Positions 20,866 through 31,600 of a stretch of 64,000 nucleotides of DNA are shown here, piece by piece. The translations under genes and the position numbers were made by a program. How positions within the stretch are numbered: position 1 is the first letter of the stretch; every line of letters begins with the position of its first letter. Below the pieces are notes generated by a model. That model saw only the letters and a program-made list of their open reading frames with translations. It had not been told where the DNA came from and made no database searches. Origin of the DNA: Mikania micrantha (Eukaryota; Streptophyta; Magnoliopsida; Asterales; Asteraceae); contig CM018685.1 in assembly GCA_009363875.1 (NCBI GenBank), positions 65,266,593 to 65,330,592 of the forward strand, written 5' to 3'.

Positions 20866-22131
20866 AATGGGTTAATTATTAATTAGATAAAATTGTACAA
20901 CTGCTCTTGGTTTTCTTAAAAAGAGAACATAGAAATATAAATGGAAATGCTCAAATGAATATAGGGAGTGATATTTTTGTATGATCATGTTCTTATAAAT
21001 ATTGATCACACTTCCAGGAGGAAAAAAAATTAAAATTAAAAATTTTCAAACTTTTTATTTAGACGAAAGTGTTTTCTTAACTTTATTAAAATCCAATATT
21101 TAAGTCAAAATGGCATAATTACAAAAACTTTAACTTTTTTTACATGTTTACCTTTTGTTTTCTCACTCGTGAACTTGAAAAACTATCCATAATTTAATTT
21201 CTTTTCTTAAAACTGAGTAAATAATTGTTTAACTTTACGCCAATTATCTGACAGGTTTCAAACCTTTAATCCTAAGAAAAATAGCGATGGGTTTCGAACA
21301 TTTAATCTTAAAATAAGTAATATCTAAACTTCAATTGATCTTGACATTTAAACTCATCTTCACCCAAATAAAAAAAATAAATAATAGGGTTGAATCCAAT
21401 AAGAATTTTTTTTTGTTTAATACAAATTTAAAATGTGACTTATTAAAAAAATGAAAAATAATTTAAGATGTAAAAATCTTAAAAAAATAACATCTAAACT
21501 TCAATTGATCTTGCCATTTAAATTCAACTCCACCCAAATAAACAAATAAATAATATGCTGATTTTTAACTTTTTTCTTATATATTATTATTATTTTCTCT
21601 CACGTCTCACTTCACTTCACATAATTTTAAAACTCAGAAAACATAACGACAACAATAGGAAGATGAAATCTAACAAAATCAAAGTTTTTTTCAATTTTTT
21701 TTTAATTTCCTTATACTTTGTTATAACTTATTCTTCATTTATTTTTGTATTAAACAAATGAGTTAACTGCACGTAGTTATGCGTGTCTTATTTTATGCGT
21801 TGTTTAGGTGATTCCATCATGAGACCATAGCAAGTAGATATAAAAATTAAATGATCATGATATTAATTCTATATAAAAAAATCAAAGATCTCAAAAGTAT
21901 ATTTATTTTAATAATGTATCAAAGATCTTACCCAAACATAGAATAATTTGATGTGGTATTTAATTTATATATAAATAAATTTTGAAAATAAGTATAAGTT
22001 AGAAACAACACAAAAATATGGAATATAAACCCGTTTTCCTAATTTTAGAAACGTGATGTTTTTACTTGTTAATTGTATTTTTTTTTTATACAGCGGTTGC
22101 TGAAAGAGATAAGGGACAAAGTAGAGCAATT
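20863..22131. other. Intergenic, AT-rich
   Basis: Nothing supportable. The words CATCTAAACTTCAATTGATCTTG occur twice (near 21325 and 21490), indicating a local duplication of about 165 bp. Confidence 0.5.
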
Positions 22132-22148
22132 AGATGAAACTTGAAAGT

Positions 22149-22425
22149 TACCAATAATGTCTTGTCCTAGTGGTAAGATGGAGGTATGAGATAAGTGATA
22201 GAAGACCCAGGACATGGGTTCGATTCTTGATCCCACCCGGTTTTACCGGCCTTTCACCGTCGTGCCTTTGGGCGGATGCTTGGGTCGGGTTTTCCTCGGG
22301 AATTGGTGGCTGGTGGGCTTGGGGCTCCGTCCGTCTGGACTAGTGGCCAACTTGGGCATCCTTTAGCCATTAGGGGTCGCGTAAGGAGTACCCGACAGTT
22401 GATTAGTTGGCCGTTCAAAAAAAAA
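22149..22425 (+). mobile_element. tRNA-derived SINE
   Basis: 277 bp. The 5' part holds an A-box-like CCTAGTGGTAAGATGG and the B box GGGTTCGATTCTTG. The 3' end is GGCCGTTCAAAAAAAAAA. A 17-bp perfect duplication (AGATGAAACTTGAAAGT) flanks it at 22132-22148 and 22426-22442. The GC content stands out from the AT-rich surroundings. Confidence 0.93.
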
Positions 22426-22442
22426 AGATGAAACTTGAAAGT

Positions 22443-23484
22443 GATGACATCAAGATGGTCAGTTGGTCACTCTGGGTTTGTTAGTATTTTATTATTAGTC
22501 TTTATTTTTTTTAAATTACTCATGTGGTTCCAAATTTTAAACATTTGTAAAATATATAGTCATTAGATCATCAAATAAGCCTCACATTAAAAAGATCTTG
22601 ATAATCATATAAGAAAAACAAACTTTTTATAAAATAAAATATAATTTTTTTATAATAATGACCCTTTTTATAAATACAAAAATTTTAAACCGTACTTTTA
22701 AAAAAAATTATGTAAAATAAATTTTTCAAAACAATATGATATGCATTAAAAAATGAAATTCTTTCATAAACCATTTGATTAAAAAAAATATTTAAAAGCA
22801 AACTATATAAAGAATGTTAAAAAAAGTGTATTGTTGTATCGTTTAAACTCTTTTACTTTACATCATTTTAACAATATTTCATATTTTTTATGATTTTTTT
22901 AATTTTTATCACTAATTATTAAATATTTTTTTATTTAACTCGTATAATATATACGCTAATAGCAACGATTTTGTGTAAAAATGCATGTTTTAAAACATTT
23001 TTATAACAAAATATCTAAGAAACAAATTTTTTAAATAATAAAAAAATTAAAAATTAATATTATTTTATTAATGCTTATATGCAATTTCATTTATGTTTTA
23101 TCTTGGAATATCATTTTATAATTTACAAGTTCTTACTATAACTATATAATAGTTTTATTAAACTCGTATTATACATGAATATTAACATATAATTTCTAAC
23201 AAATGACATTTTTTTCAAAAAATACTATTTTAAAACAAAATGTTAATTTTTTTTTAAAATATATTAATATTATACTTCTTGAAGTATTAACTATATATAA
23301 TTACCTTTATATTTTATATTAAAACATCATTTTATAAAATTATAAATTTTTATTGGTAACTATTTATTAATTTTTTATTTCCACTTGTGTTGTAAAATAT
23401 GTAAAACGAGAAATAACGAGCATTCGTGTATGACATCTATAAAAAAAATGATTGCAAGTTCATGTTGAAAACAAACTGACTTCT
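22443..23484. other. Very AT-rich intergenic DNA
   Basis: No gene or bounded element recognised. Confidence 0.5.
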
Positions 23485-23953
23485 TAACACTAGTACAGAA
23501 ATCGTTTATTGGAGCGGTGAATAGAAGCTTTTGAAGCGGTTTTTGACCGCTTTAAAAAATAGAGCTCCTAAAAATCCCGGAACGCTCCAAAAAACCAATA
23601 AAAAATCGCTCCTAAACAAATTAGTTAAAATAAAATAACAAATAATTTGAACCGCTCCAAAACATATTAAACAGTCGCTTCAAAAATATTAAGATACCAA
23701 CCGCTTCAAAAGATCCTTGCTGCAAAAGATCACCTCTTCAAATTTAATTAATTTTCTAAAATAAATTACATACCAACCCAGATGCAACAGGAATTATAAA
23801 AAAAAACAATAGAAAAATCTGTAACAAAACCACAAATTGATATGAAAAAATTCATCAATAAAATATAAATATAAATACAAACTGCAAATTGTTTTGAATT
23901 TACGACAAAATATAAATACACATTAATCAAATTGTTTCATCCTTACAACAACA

Positions 23954-24084
23954 TTAGCTATTCAATTCAAGTAACTTTCCAATAAAAACCGGCATCATCT
24001 TAATCAGAAAGTCATCGATCTCAACTTGTGTAACAAAGCTCCTGTCATGCCAAATCTAATAGAAAATAAACAAAAAAAGTTATA

Positions 24085-24126
<42 letters not shown>

Positions 24127-24607
24127 CATACTTACCCGGTTTGGAAAATCTTGTTGAATCCCAAACACAAACTGGAACATATACATCAAGACCATATAAC
24201 CACATTCCCATCCATTTTGTTGTTGCTTACACTACAATAAATCAACAACTAATTACTAAATATTTAAAAATATAAAGTAACCTACAAATATAAAAGATAC
24301 CTTAACCATTCTCCATTTGAAAACTATTTTCCCAAAAACATCTTCAATGATCTTTGATAGAACATAACAATTTTTATCCTTTTCACCTTGTAAAGAATCT
24401 AAAATGAACACTTCTTTCATTTTAGGAGAAATAATAAACAACGACCAATGACCGCTGAAAAAATTGTATAATAATTAGTTAATTACATAAACTATTGTAA
24501 TAAAATAAAGAAAAATTACATTAAATAAAAAAAAACTAAAAATTATATTACATGGATAAATGCGGTGCAAGAAAAAATGATTTGTACATCCAATCCTTAC
24601 GGTCCAT
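23954..24607 (-). CDS. Ulp1-like (C48) cysteine peptidase domain inside the CACTA element
   Basis: Four exons join in frame on the minus strand: 24607-24552 (DRKDWMYKSFFLAPHLS), 24454-24301 (GHWSLFIISPKMKEVFILDS), 24225-24136 (QQNGWECGYMVLMYMFQFV) and one starting near 24062 and ending at the stop TAA 23956-23954 (WHDRSFVTQVEIDDFLIK). The phases checked at the first two junctions agree. The catalytic His (GHW), Asp (LDS) and Cys (WECGY) of the Ulp1/SENP fold are all present, as is the Gln/Asn-containing stretch before the Cys. This family cleaves SUMO-like tags, and plant CACTA and MULE elements often carry it as a domain of a larger protein. Only the C-terminal catalytic part was found. The 5' part is lost or not recognised, so expression is doubtful, but no stop interrupts what remains. 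Confidence 0.65.
24096..24124. repeat. (TA)n microsatellite in a peptidase intron
   Basis: A TA run of about 29 bp between the third and last peptidase exons. Confidence 0.85.
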
Positions 24608-24669
24608 CTTAAAAATAAAATAAACAAATAAATGCATGCATATGATCTAAATCAAATGTCTAAAGTGTT

Positions 24670-24915
24670 GGATCCTAACCCACTTTTTGAATATTCTATC
24701 TCAAATGTATACATCTTAACAAGTTGAGTATTTATGAAAAAATCGGCAGTATTTCTCCCTAACTCCCCAAGTATGCGGATAAACCGCAAACCCAAAGGAG
24801 TAACGAGAGAAATAACCGATTTTTCTTAAATATCAACTCGTTAAAATTTATACACATTCTAAATGAGATAGAATATTCAAAGAGCAGTCCCAAAAGAGGA
24901 CAATCCAAAATTTAT
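24670..24915. repeat. Fold-back (long inverted repeat) element
   Basis: The left arm TTTGAATATTCTATCTCA...AAAAAATCGG (about 24690-24750) is repeated inverted at about 24818-24882 (CCGATTTTTCTTAAATATC...GAGATAGAATATTCAAA). The spacer is about 65 bp. It would fold into a hairpin with arms of about 62 bp. It lies inside the CACTA element and probably is a MITE. Confidence 0.7.
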
Positions 24916-25098
24916 CTCCATTAGATAGATTTCAGACGGGTATATGTATTCTAAAGGGTTATCTTATTTAAATAATATGCACATACACATATAGAATCAC
25001 GTATGCATAAAATGTTTATGAAATTCAAATTGATAATGTAAAGGTTTATAAAAATACTTCTTTTCAATTTAATTATTTGTTTTTGATTAATTTATACA

Positions 25099-25520
25099 TA
25101 GGAGTGGTAACGAACCAAGGCAGCTCGTGAAATACTCGTGATCGGATCGGTAAAAAGCTCGAATGAACCTAGCCTTAACGATCCCGAGCTCGAGCTTTAC
25201 ATATCCAGCTCGAGCCGGCTCGCAAGCATTAACGAGCTTTTTGTTTATATAATTTTTATTTTATATTAAGTGTTTATTTATAATATTAATTATTTATATA
25301 TATAAAATTATGATAAATATATTTAAATCATATATTTTATGTTAAATTTAGAAAATATAATTATAAATATAATTAAATTAATAATTAAAGTATTTAATTA
25401 AATAAAATCTAAACGAGCTGAGTCGAGCTCGAGCCCAAAAATCTTTTAACGAGCCGAGCTCGAGCTCGAGCCTACTAAATAAAGCTCTTAATGAGCCGAG
25501 CTCCAAATCAGCACTCCCTA
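25099..25520. mobile_element. hAT-like MITE with GAGCT-rich subterminal repeats
   Basis: The ends TAGGAGTG and CACTCCCTA are near inverted repeats. Both halves are dense in CGAGCTCGAGC words. The 8-bp flanks do not match, so the boundaries are tentative. It is nested in the CACTA element. Confidence 0.5.
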
Positions 25521-25677
25521 AAATTTTCTTCACACACGTTAACAGCTCCAAATAAAGGATCCTAATTTTTGAAGCGGTTTAGCATGAAATTATTCCCACT
25601 TTTGAAGCGAGTTAGCACAAACCGCTCTAAATCGTAAAAAACCATCGCTTCAAAAATTGATTTATGTACTAGTGTAA

Positions 25678-27024
25678 AAAACATAACTAGAAGCAAAAAC
25701 ACGAAAACGAGATGAGATTCAAATTAAAAAATTGAAGGAAAATGAAGAAATGATCTAAACATACATAAAAGAAACAATAAAAAAAATTCTTATCATAACT
25801 CGAACTCAAGCCTTAAACACGTGACGCCACTAGATCAGGGCGGCTATATAACCTTGTGCAATATATATAAGCAAAAATAAAAAATAAAAAAAAAAGTATG
25901 CCCCTAGCAAGATAACACCCCCGTTGAACATCGATTAGGCAAAACATGTCTACAAATCTTGATTTTGTGAAAATAATAAAAAAAAAAAAGGGTCAAAAAC
26001 TGCATTAAGGTGTCGTACTTCACGTTACATGCTATTCATTTAATTGGTTTTTGTTTATATTGGGAAAGATAACATGTTACTCTCCCGTATGAGTTTCATA
26101 TAGTTTACAAGTCTATCTTTATTCATATCACCCCCAACACTTTATGTAAGGGTCATGTAAGCGTTACATAAGCAACTAGCGTTATCACTTTCTTCACATA
26201 TATATATGTGTTACCATCATCATATTATCACCCTCTCTTCATGTAGGCTTCTTTCTTGTGATCACCCTCATGCCGATAGTAGGTCACGTCCGGTCCTACC
26301 GGGCTATAGTAGGGTTCGGGCGTCAAAGGAGCGTGACTGAGATCCCTCACACCTCAATCACCCCCATTATATATAGCCTAAGAATAATTATAATTACTAT
26401 TATTAATATTAATATTTACAAAGTAATTGTAATTACAATTCATCAATGATATATATGTTTAAAACTACGTGAATTCCTACCAATTATTTATACTTTTAGA
26501 TTTCATAAATTTTACATAGAGTGTTAACTAAATAAAAAAAAACAATTAAAGTAGTTTTTTTTTTAATTTTATCTTTTCACATACAATGTGGGTATTATAA
26601 CTACACATGCAAATTATATGAATAAACATAATTTGTTTATTATTCATTTTGTTATATTAGACAAATAAATATTACATTTATAAAGCATAAAAAAAAGTAA
26701 TAATGCAAATATTTATAAGGACTTCTAATATTTAACGGGTCATGTTATTCTCACTCGCTCTATACACTTTTATAGGCTCATACGGGATGCGTAGAGGAGC
26801 AAACATGGTTTATCAAAAATTTTTAGTGTTAATGATTGAACTTATATAAGTTTTGTATATGCTTATATGGAGCGTGTAGATCAAAAACAAGACGTATACG
26901 AGATCAGTCAATGTTGAATAAGTGAGTGTCAGAAGGATCTATACACTTCATATATACTTATATAAGACGTATACCACCAACGTATTAAAACAAAAAAAAA
27001 TTATGTGTGTAAATTACCCACCCC
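25678..27024. other. Intergenic
   Basis: No gene seen. At 25795-25865 there is a minus-strand B-box-like GGCTTGAGTTCGAGTT in a short GC-richer patch, possibly the remains of a SINE. Confidence 0.4.
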
Positions 27025-27032
27025 TGTTTAAT

Positions 27033-27312
27033 TAGGGGTGTTCAAAAAACCCGTATCCGAATCCTAAATATATGAAAAAATTGAATATCCAAAAAATAGG
27101 ACTCAGATACCTGTTTTGAAAATTTTCGAATAGTTCGGATATCCGAAATAGTTTTTTTCGGATATTCAGATACTTTTTTTAGATATTTTTTCGGATATCC
27201 AGATAATTTTCGGATATTCGTATATCCAAAATATATTTTTTTTAAATTTTTTATTATTTTTTTCTGATTTCGGATATTCAAAACACAGGATATCCAAAAA
27301 TGAACACGCATC
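27033..27312. mobile_element. hAT-type MITE (TAGGGGTGTTCA family)
   Basis: 280 bp. The left end TAGGGGTGTTCA pairs with the decayed right end TGAACACGCATC. The 8-bp flanks TGTTTAAT (27025-27032) and TGTTTAAA (27313-27320) match at 7 of 8. The interior repeats CGGATATCC. Confidence 0.75.
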
Positions 27313-27362
27313 TGTTTAAACCTTTATTCAAACTAAAAAAATAATTTTGATGTAGATACTAA

Positions 27363-28193
27363 GGGGCTGTTTGTTTTCTTGAGAAGAGGTCTTCCCCACC
27401 TCTTATGTCTGCCCCGCGCAGACGCGGGCAGACATTAGGGGATGCAGACTGTTTGTTTTTCAGAAGAGGTTTCATTAAAAAACATCTTCATGACCTCTTC
27501 TTCCCTCTTCTTGAGGCAGACATGGTCCAGCCTCTTCTTGCCACTTCTTACCTCTTCCTCCTTTCTCTCCTTTCTCTCCTTCCCGAATGTCGTTCACCCC
27601 CGACGCCCGCCACTCCACCACCGCAGGCCCTCCACCCCCGACGACGTTGTGGCCACTGGCCAGCTCAACCCTTCCCCCATCGTCGTTCGTCGTCGTCGAT
27701 GTGCTCAACGCTGTGGCCCTCCACCCCCGACGACGCTAGGGTTTCTCCTCGCCGTTGTTCGATCGAACCCTAGGTCTTCTCCTCGCCGCCGTGAGGGTTT
27801 CTCCTCCCTTCCCGATCTTTCTCTTCTTCCCGATCGGAGATGTGCGAAACCCCAGACGACGAACCCTAGGTCTTCGATTTCGATTTCACTGGTCGACGGT
27901 GATGTGTTCGTTCGGAGATGAGCGCCGGTTGGTGGAGGATCGGAGGTGAGCGGCGGTAGGTGGAGGGGCTGAGGTCAGTTCGACGGTGAGGTTGGTGGTC
28001 GATCGGAGATGGTCAGTTCGACGGAGGTTGGGACGGTGGGGTTGGGAAAATGGGAAGAGGTTTTAATTTGATCAGAAAACAAACACCTTCAAAAGCTCTT
28101 CTTGCAGAGGTTTGGTCCACCTCTTCTGCAAAAGATGTCTGCAGACGTGGTCCGCAGACCGCAGACGTTTTGCCTCTGAAAAAACAAACACCA
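27363..28193. mobile_element. GC-rich Harbinger-like element, copy 1
   Basis: It begins GGGGCTGTTTGTTTTCTTGA after TAA and ends near AAAACAAACACCA. Its ends and length (about 831 bp) match the copy at 61704-62529. Inner ends repeat CAGACGT and GAAGAGGT words. The centre is GC-rich (CCACCCCCGACGACG, GTTCGATCG) and gives long chance open frames. The right TAA duplication is not visible here. Confidence 0.6.
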
Positions 28194-28499
28194 GTGTGTG
28201 AGAGAGAAAGCAGTGTGTGTGAGAGAGGGAGAGGACAAATCTAAAAATCTTGTTCATAGTAAACATAAGCAGTCACTAACGCTCAATTTCATCATCGTCC
28301 CCAAATCTTGATACGTAAACCTAAGTCAACAAAGTAGTGATAATCTCCCAATATTTGATTTTTAGATCCGAAGAAACTTGAATTTCGTGTGAAGAAATCT
28401 GCACATGTATTCACATCAACACACACTGCATAACGTGAGACGCTAATTTCGGGTTAATCACGTGATCTTCTCCCCCATCCCTCCACCCCTTTCTCTCTC

Positions 28500-28691
28500 T
28501 CAATCTTCAATCTGCAGTTGATCCAATTTGCAACTGTAGGACAATGAGCATCGCTCGCTATTGAAGCATATATATATATTTTAATTAATCTTTCTCATTA
28601 CCCGCTGATTCACTTGTCAGCAGTAATTCAAGGGGTGCCACAAGTTGGAACTAGATCAGCTAGATCGATTTATCCGAGGAAATCGCCGACA
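28500..28691 (+). promoter_or_regulatory. Leader region of the Rab-GAP gene
   Basis: Upstream of the ATG at 28692 lies a CT-rich tract (CCACCCCTTTCTCTCTCTCA at 28484-28503) typical of plant 5' leaders. The frame is open upstream to 28614 but contains no earlier ATG that homologues support. No clear TATA box was identified. Confidence 0.35.
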
Positions 28692-31600
28692 ATGAAGGCC
28701 AAACCACAAATCTTGAATCCCCCCCTTGTCGCTTTCGAACATAAGAGGTATATGCTTGTTTCAATTTTTGATTTCGCTCCCATTTCCCCCTTTTTTCGAT
28801 GTTCAATCTTTGATCTATATAACTTGTTTTTAGTTCAGGTTTATGGTAAAAGAGTTCTGTAATGGGGTGTGATTGTGTAGTGTGAAGTTGGAACTTATTG
28901 AAAGAGTTTTGATCTTTATTAGGGACTTGATTTGTGTTTTATTTAAATGATTTTGTTATTAATAGTTATTGCTCACTTTTAGAATCAGATTTTTTGGTTG
29001 ATCTTGTTTGTCGTGATTGGATTTTGATTTTGGTATCCCTCTTTTCAGATGAAAAAGCCTCACTCTGCCTTTTTCTATAATTTTTTTTTCATTGTTTTTT
29101 GTTTTTTGCAACTTTGATCCTAGGTAGTCAAAGGCGCAATGGGATAGGCTCAAGGCGCTTAAAAAGGGTGCCATTTTCAACAATATGCCCAGTATAAGCA
29201 TATCATTTTTAAGGGATTTAGATAATATTTTAGCCTGGTTTAGACATTTTACAGAACATTTTTAGATGTTTTATACCAGTTCCAGACGCTTCAGATCAGT
29301 TTTGGCCCATATACTTGCTTGAGAGTTGGGACTTTGATTAACGCATGGCAGTATGACCTCACCTCGCATGGCGCCTAGGCGACGGCCTTTGACTACATAG
29401 CTTTGATCAGTTGGACTAAATAGTTTTCAAGAGAAAAGATATCGCAGTTGAAATTACACCCCCCCTAAGTTACCTGGATTTTAGTTCTACAAATGTTTTT
29501 GATGCACTTGTTATGATTTGACTATTAATCAATTGCTCAAAATACCTTTCAACAATATTAGAACAGGGGGATCTTGCTAATGGTGAGTAGATAAATATTA
29601 CTGTTTCTATTTCCATGTTACACCAGGCACTCAGGGAGTAGCAAGCACTGTTGTTTGAATGGTCTTGGTCTAGGTTTTTAAACGAATATCCTTAATCTGT
29701 GTATCTATACATTTATGTATCCAGTTTATATGATTCGTATTTGCTCTATGTAGAATTGGATATGGGTATGAATAATACGGTCCATTTTTGTATTTAAAAC
29801 TGCTTGATATCAAACATTTTCATGTAATGGTTGATGTGTAATTCATTATATGTTTGTAAAAAAAACTTGGGAACTTAGATTTAGACGTGTGATTGGTTAT
29901 TTAACTAGAAACTGATGAAAATTTTGTTGGACAGAGACGCTTATGGTTTTGCAGTGAGACCTCAGCATGTACAGAGATACCGTGAATATGCAAATATCTA
30001 CAAGGTTTTTACTCCCCCTCTTTACCTTATTTCTTATTTCCACACGTTATATGCAAAACGTGGTAATTTATTATTTTTTCATGGTTTTAGGAGGAAGAGG
30101 AGGAACGGTCAGATAGGTGGAAGAACTTTTTAGAACGTGAGTCAGAGTTTGTTCAGTTGCCTGTAAATGGCTCACCTTCACAAGAACACAAGGAAGCTTC
30201 ACTTGATGGTGTCGTTGAGAAGATTCCGGAAGAAGATGCTTTAAAAGAACCTGAAGCTCCCGAGTCTGAAGTTCTTCAAACGACTCAGCGGGCCCAAATA
30301 TGGACGCAGATTAGGCCATCACTTCGAGCCATTGAGAACATGATGAATGCCCGTATCAAGAAAAAGATAAGTGCAACAAAAACAGAACAAGATGTTGGAG
30401 CTGATGAGGATTCTGAAGATGAATTTTATGATTTGGAGAGGTCGGAATCAGACCCGATTCCAGACGTCCCTTCAAGTGATGGTGTCAGGGTCCCGACTCC
30501 AGATGTCTCCCCGGAATCTTCAACTTTGTGGAAACAGGAGCTGGAGTTTCTTGTTCAAGGGGGGGTGCCAATGGCTCTTAGGGGAGAGGTAGACTGTCAT
30601 CTGAACACCTCCGGTTCTTGACTTTGTGTAGGATTTTTTATTATTAGTGCTGGCTCTAGATATAATCCATCACTTGTAATTGCAGCTTTGGCAAGCTTTT
30701 GTGGGTGTAAAGGCTCGACACATTAAGGATTACTATCAGAATCTTCTGCTTCCTGATAGTAAGAAGGATAACAATATTGACCATGAAAAATCAGAAGTAG
30801 ATGAAGCGAATGGTAAGACCATGATTGACTCTGTAGATGTACCTGAAAAATGGAAATTGCAGATTGAGAAGGTTATCACCTAAACTTTTTCAATTTAACA
30901 AAAATGTATTTAATTTATTTGATTTTATAATCATATGAAGTGATTCTTTCTACAGGATTTACCTAGGACTTTTCCAGGCCATCCTGCTTTGGATGAGGGT
31001 GGTAGAAATGCTCTGAGACGTTTACTCACCGCGTATGCTCGTCATAACCCCTCTGTTGGCTACTGCCAGGTAAGCATTTAACTCATTTAACAACCACTGT
31101 TGTATTTTGTAAATGCTGCATAAAATATGTAGGTAAATGGTGTAATGATTTATTTTATTGATTACTCCGTTTCATGTAATTGTGTCATTGTGACTAAAGT
31201 ACTTTGTGACACTGATTTGTTGGATTGTATGCAGGCCATGAATTTCTTTGCAGGCTTATTGTTGCTTCTAATGCCAGAAGAAAATGCCTTCTGGTGGGTT
31301 TTAATTTTTTGTGTATATCCACAATGTCTGTAGCTGGTAAGGTTACTATGATTCTGAAATGCTCATATTACATTAACTCAGGGCCTTATTGGGTATTCTT
31401 GATGATTATTTTGAGGGCTATTATTCCGAGGAAATGATAGAGTCTCAGGTAAATCATAATGTGTATACCTGACTCTGCACAAAGTTAAATTTTGAAAAAG
31501 ACTATCAAAATTGGACCTGTTTTATATACTGCATTGTGGTTCTTAGGTCGATCAACTTGTTTTTGAGGAGTTGGTACGTGAGAGATTTCCTAAATTAGGT

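Larger units (their letters stand above)
23488..25674. mobile_element. CACTA (En/Spm-type) transposon, 2.2 kb
   Basis: The ends are CACTAGTACAGAAATC and GATTTATGTACTAGTG. The 3-bp duplication TAA lies at 23485-23487 and 25675-25677. Subterminal repeats of GAAGCGGTTT and AACCGCTTC occur at both ends, as is usual for this superfamily. It contains a peptidase-like coding region, a fold-back element and a likely hAT MITE. No transposase (TNPD-like) region was seen, so it is non-autonomous. Confidence 0.9.

Noticed and set aside
27405..27949. Long overlapping open frames rich in Pro, Arg and Ser
   Set aside because: They lie in the GC-rich centre of a Harbinger-like element. Several frames are open at once, which is expected from GC-rich sequence with few stops.
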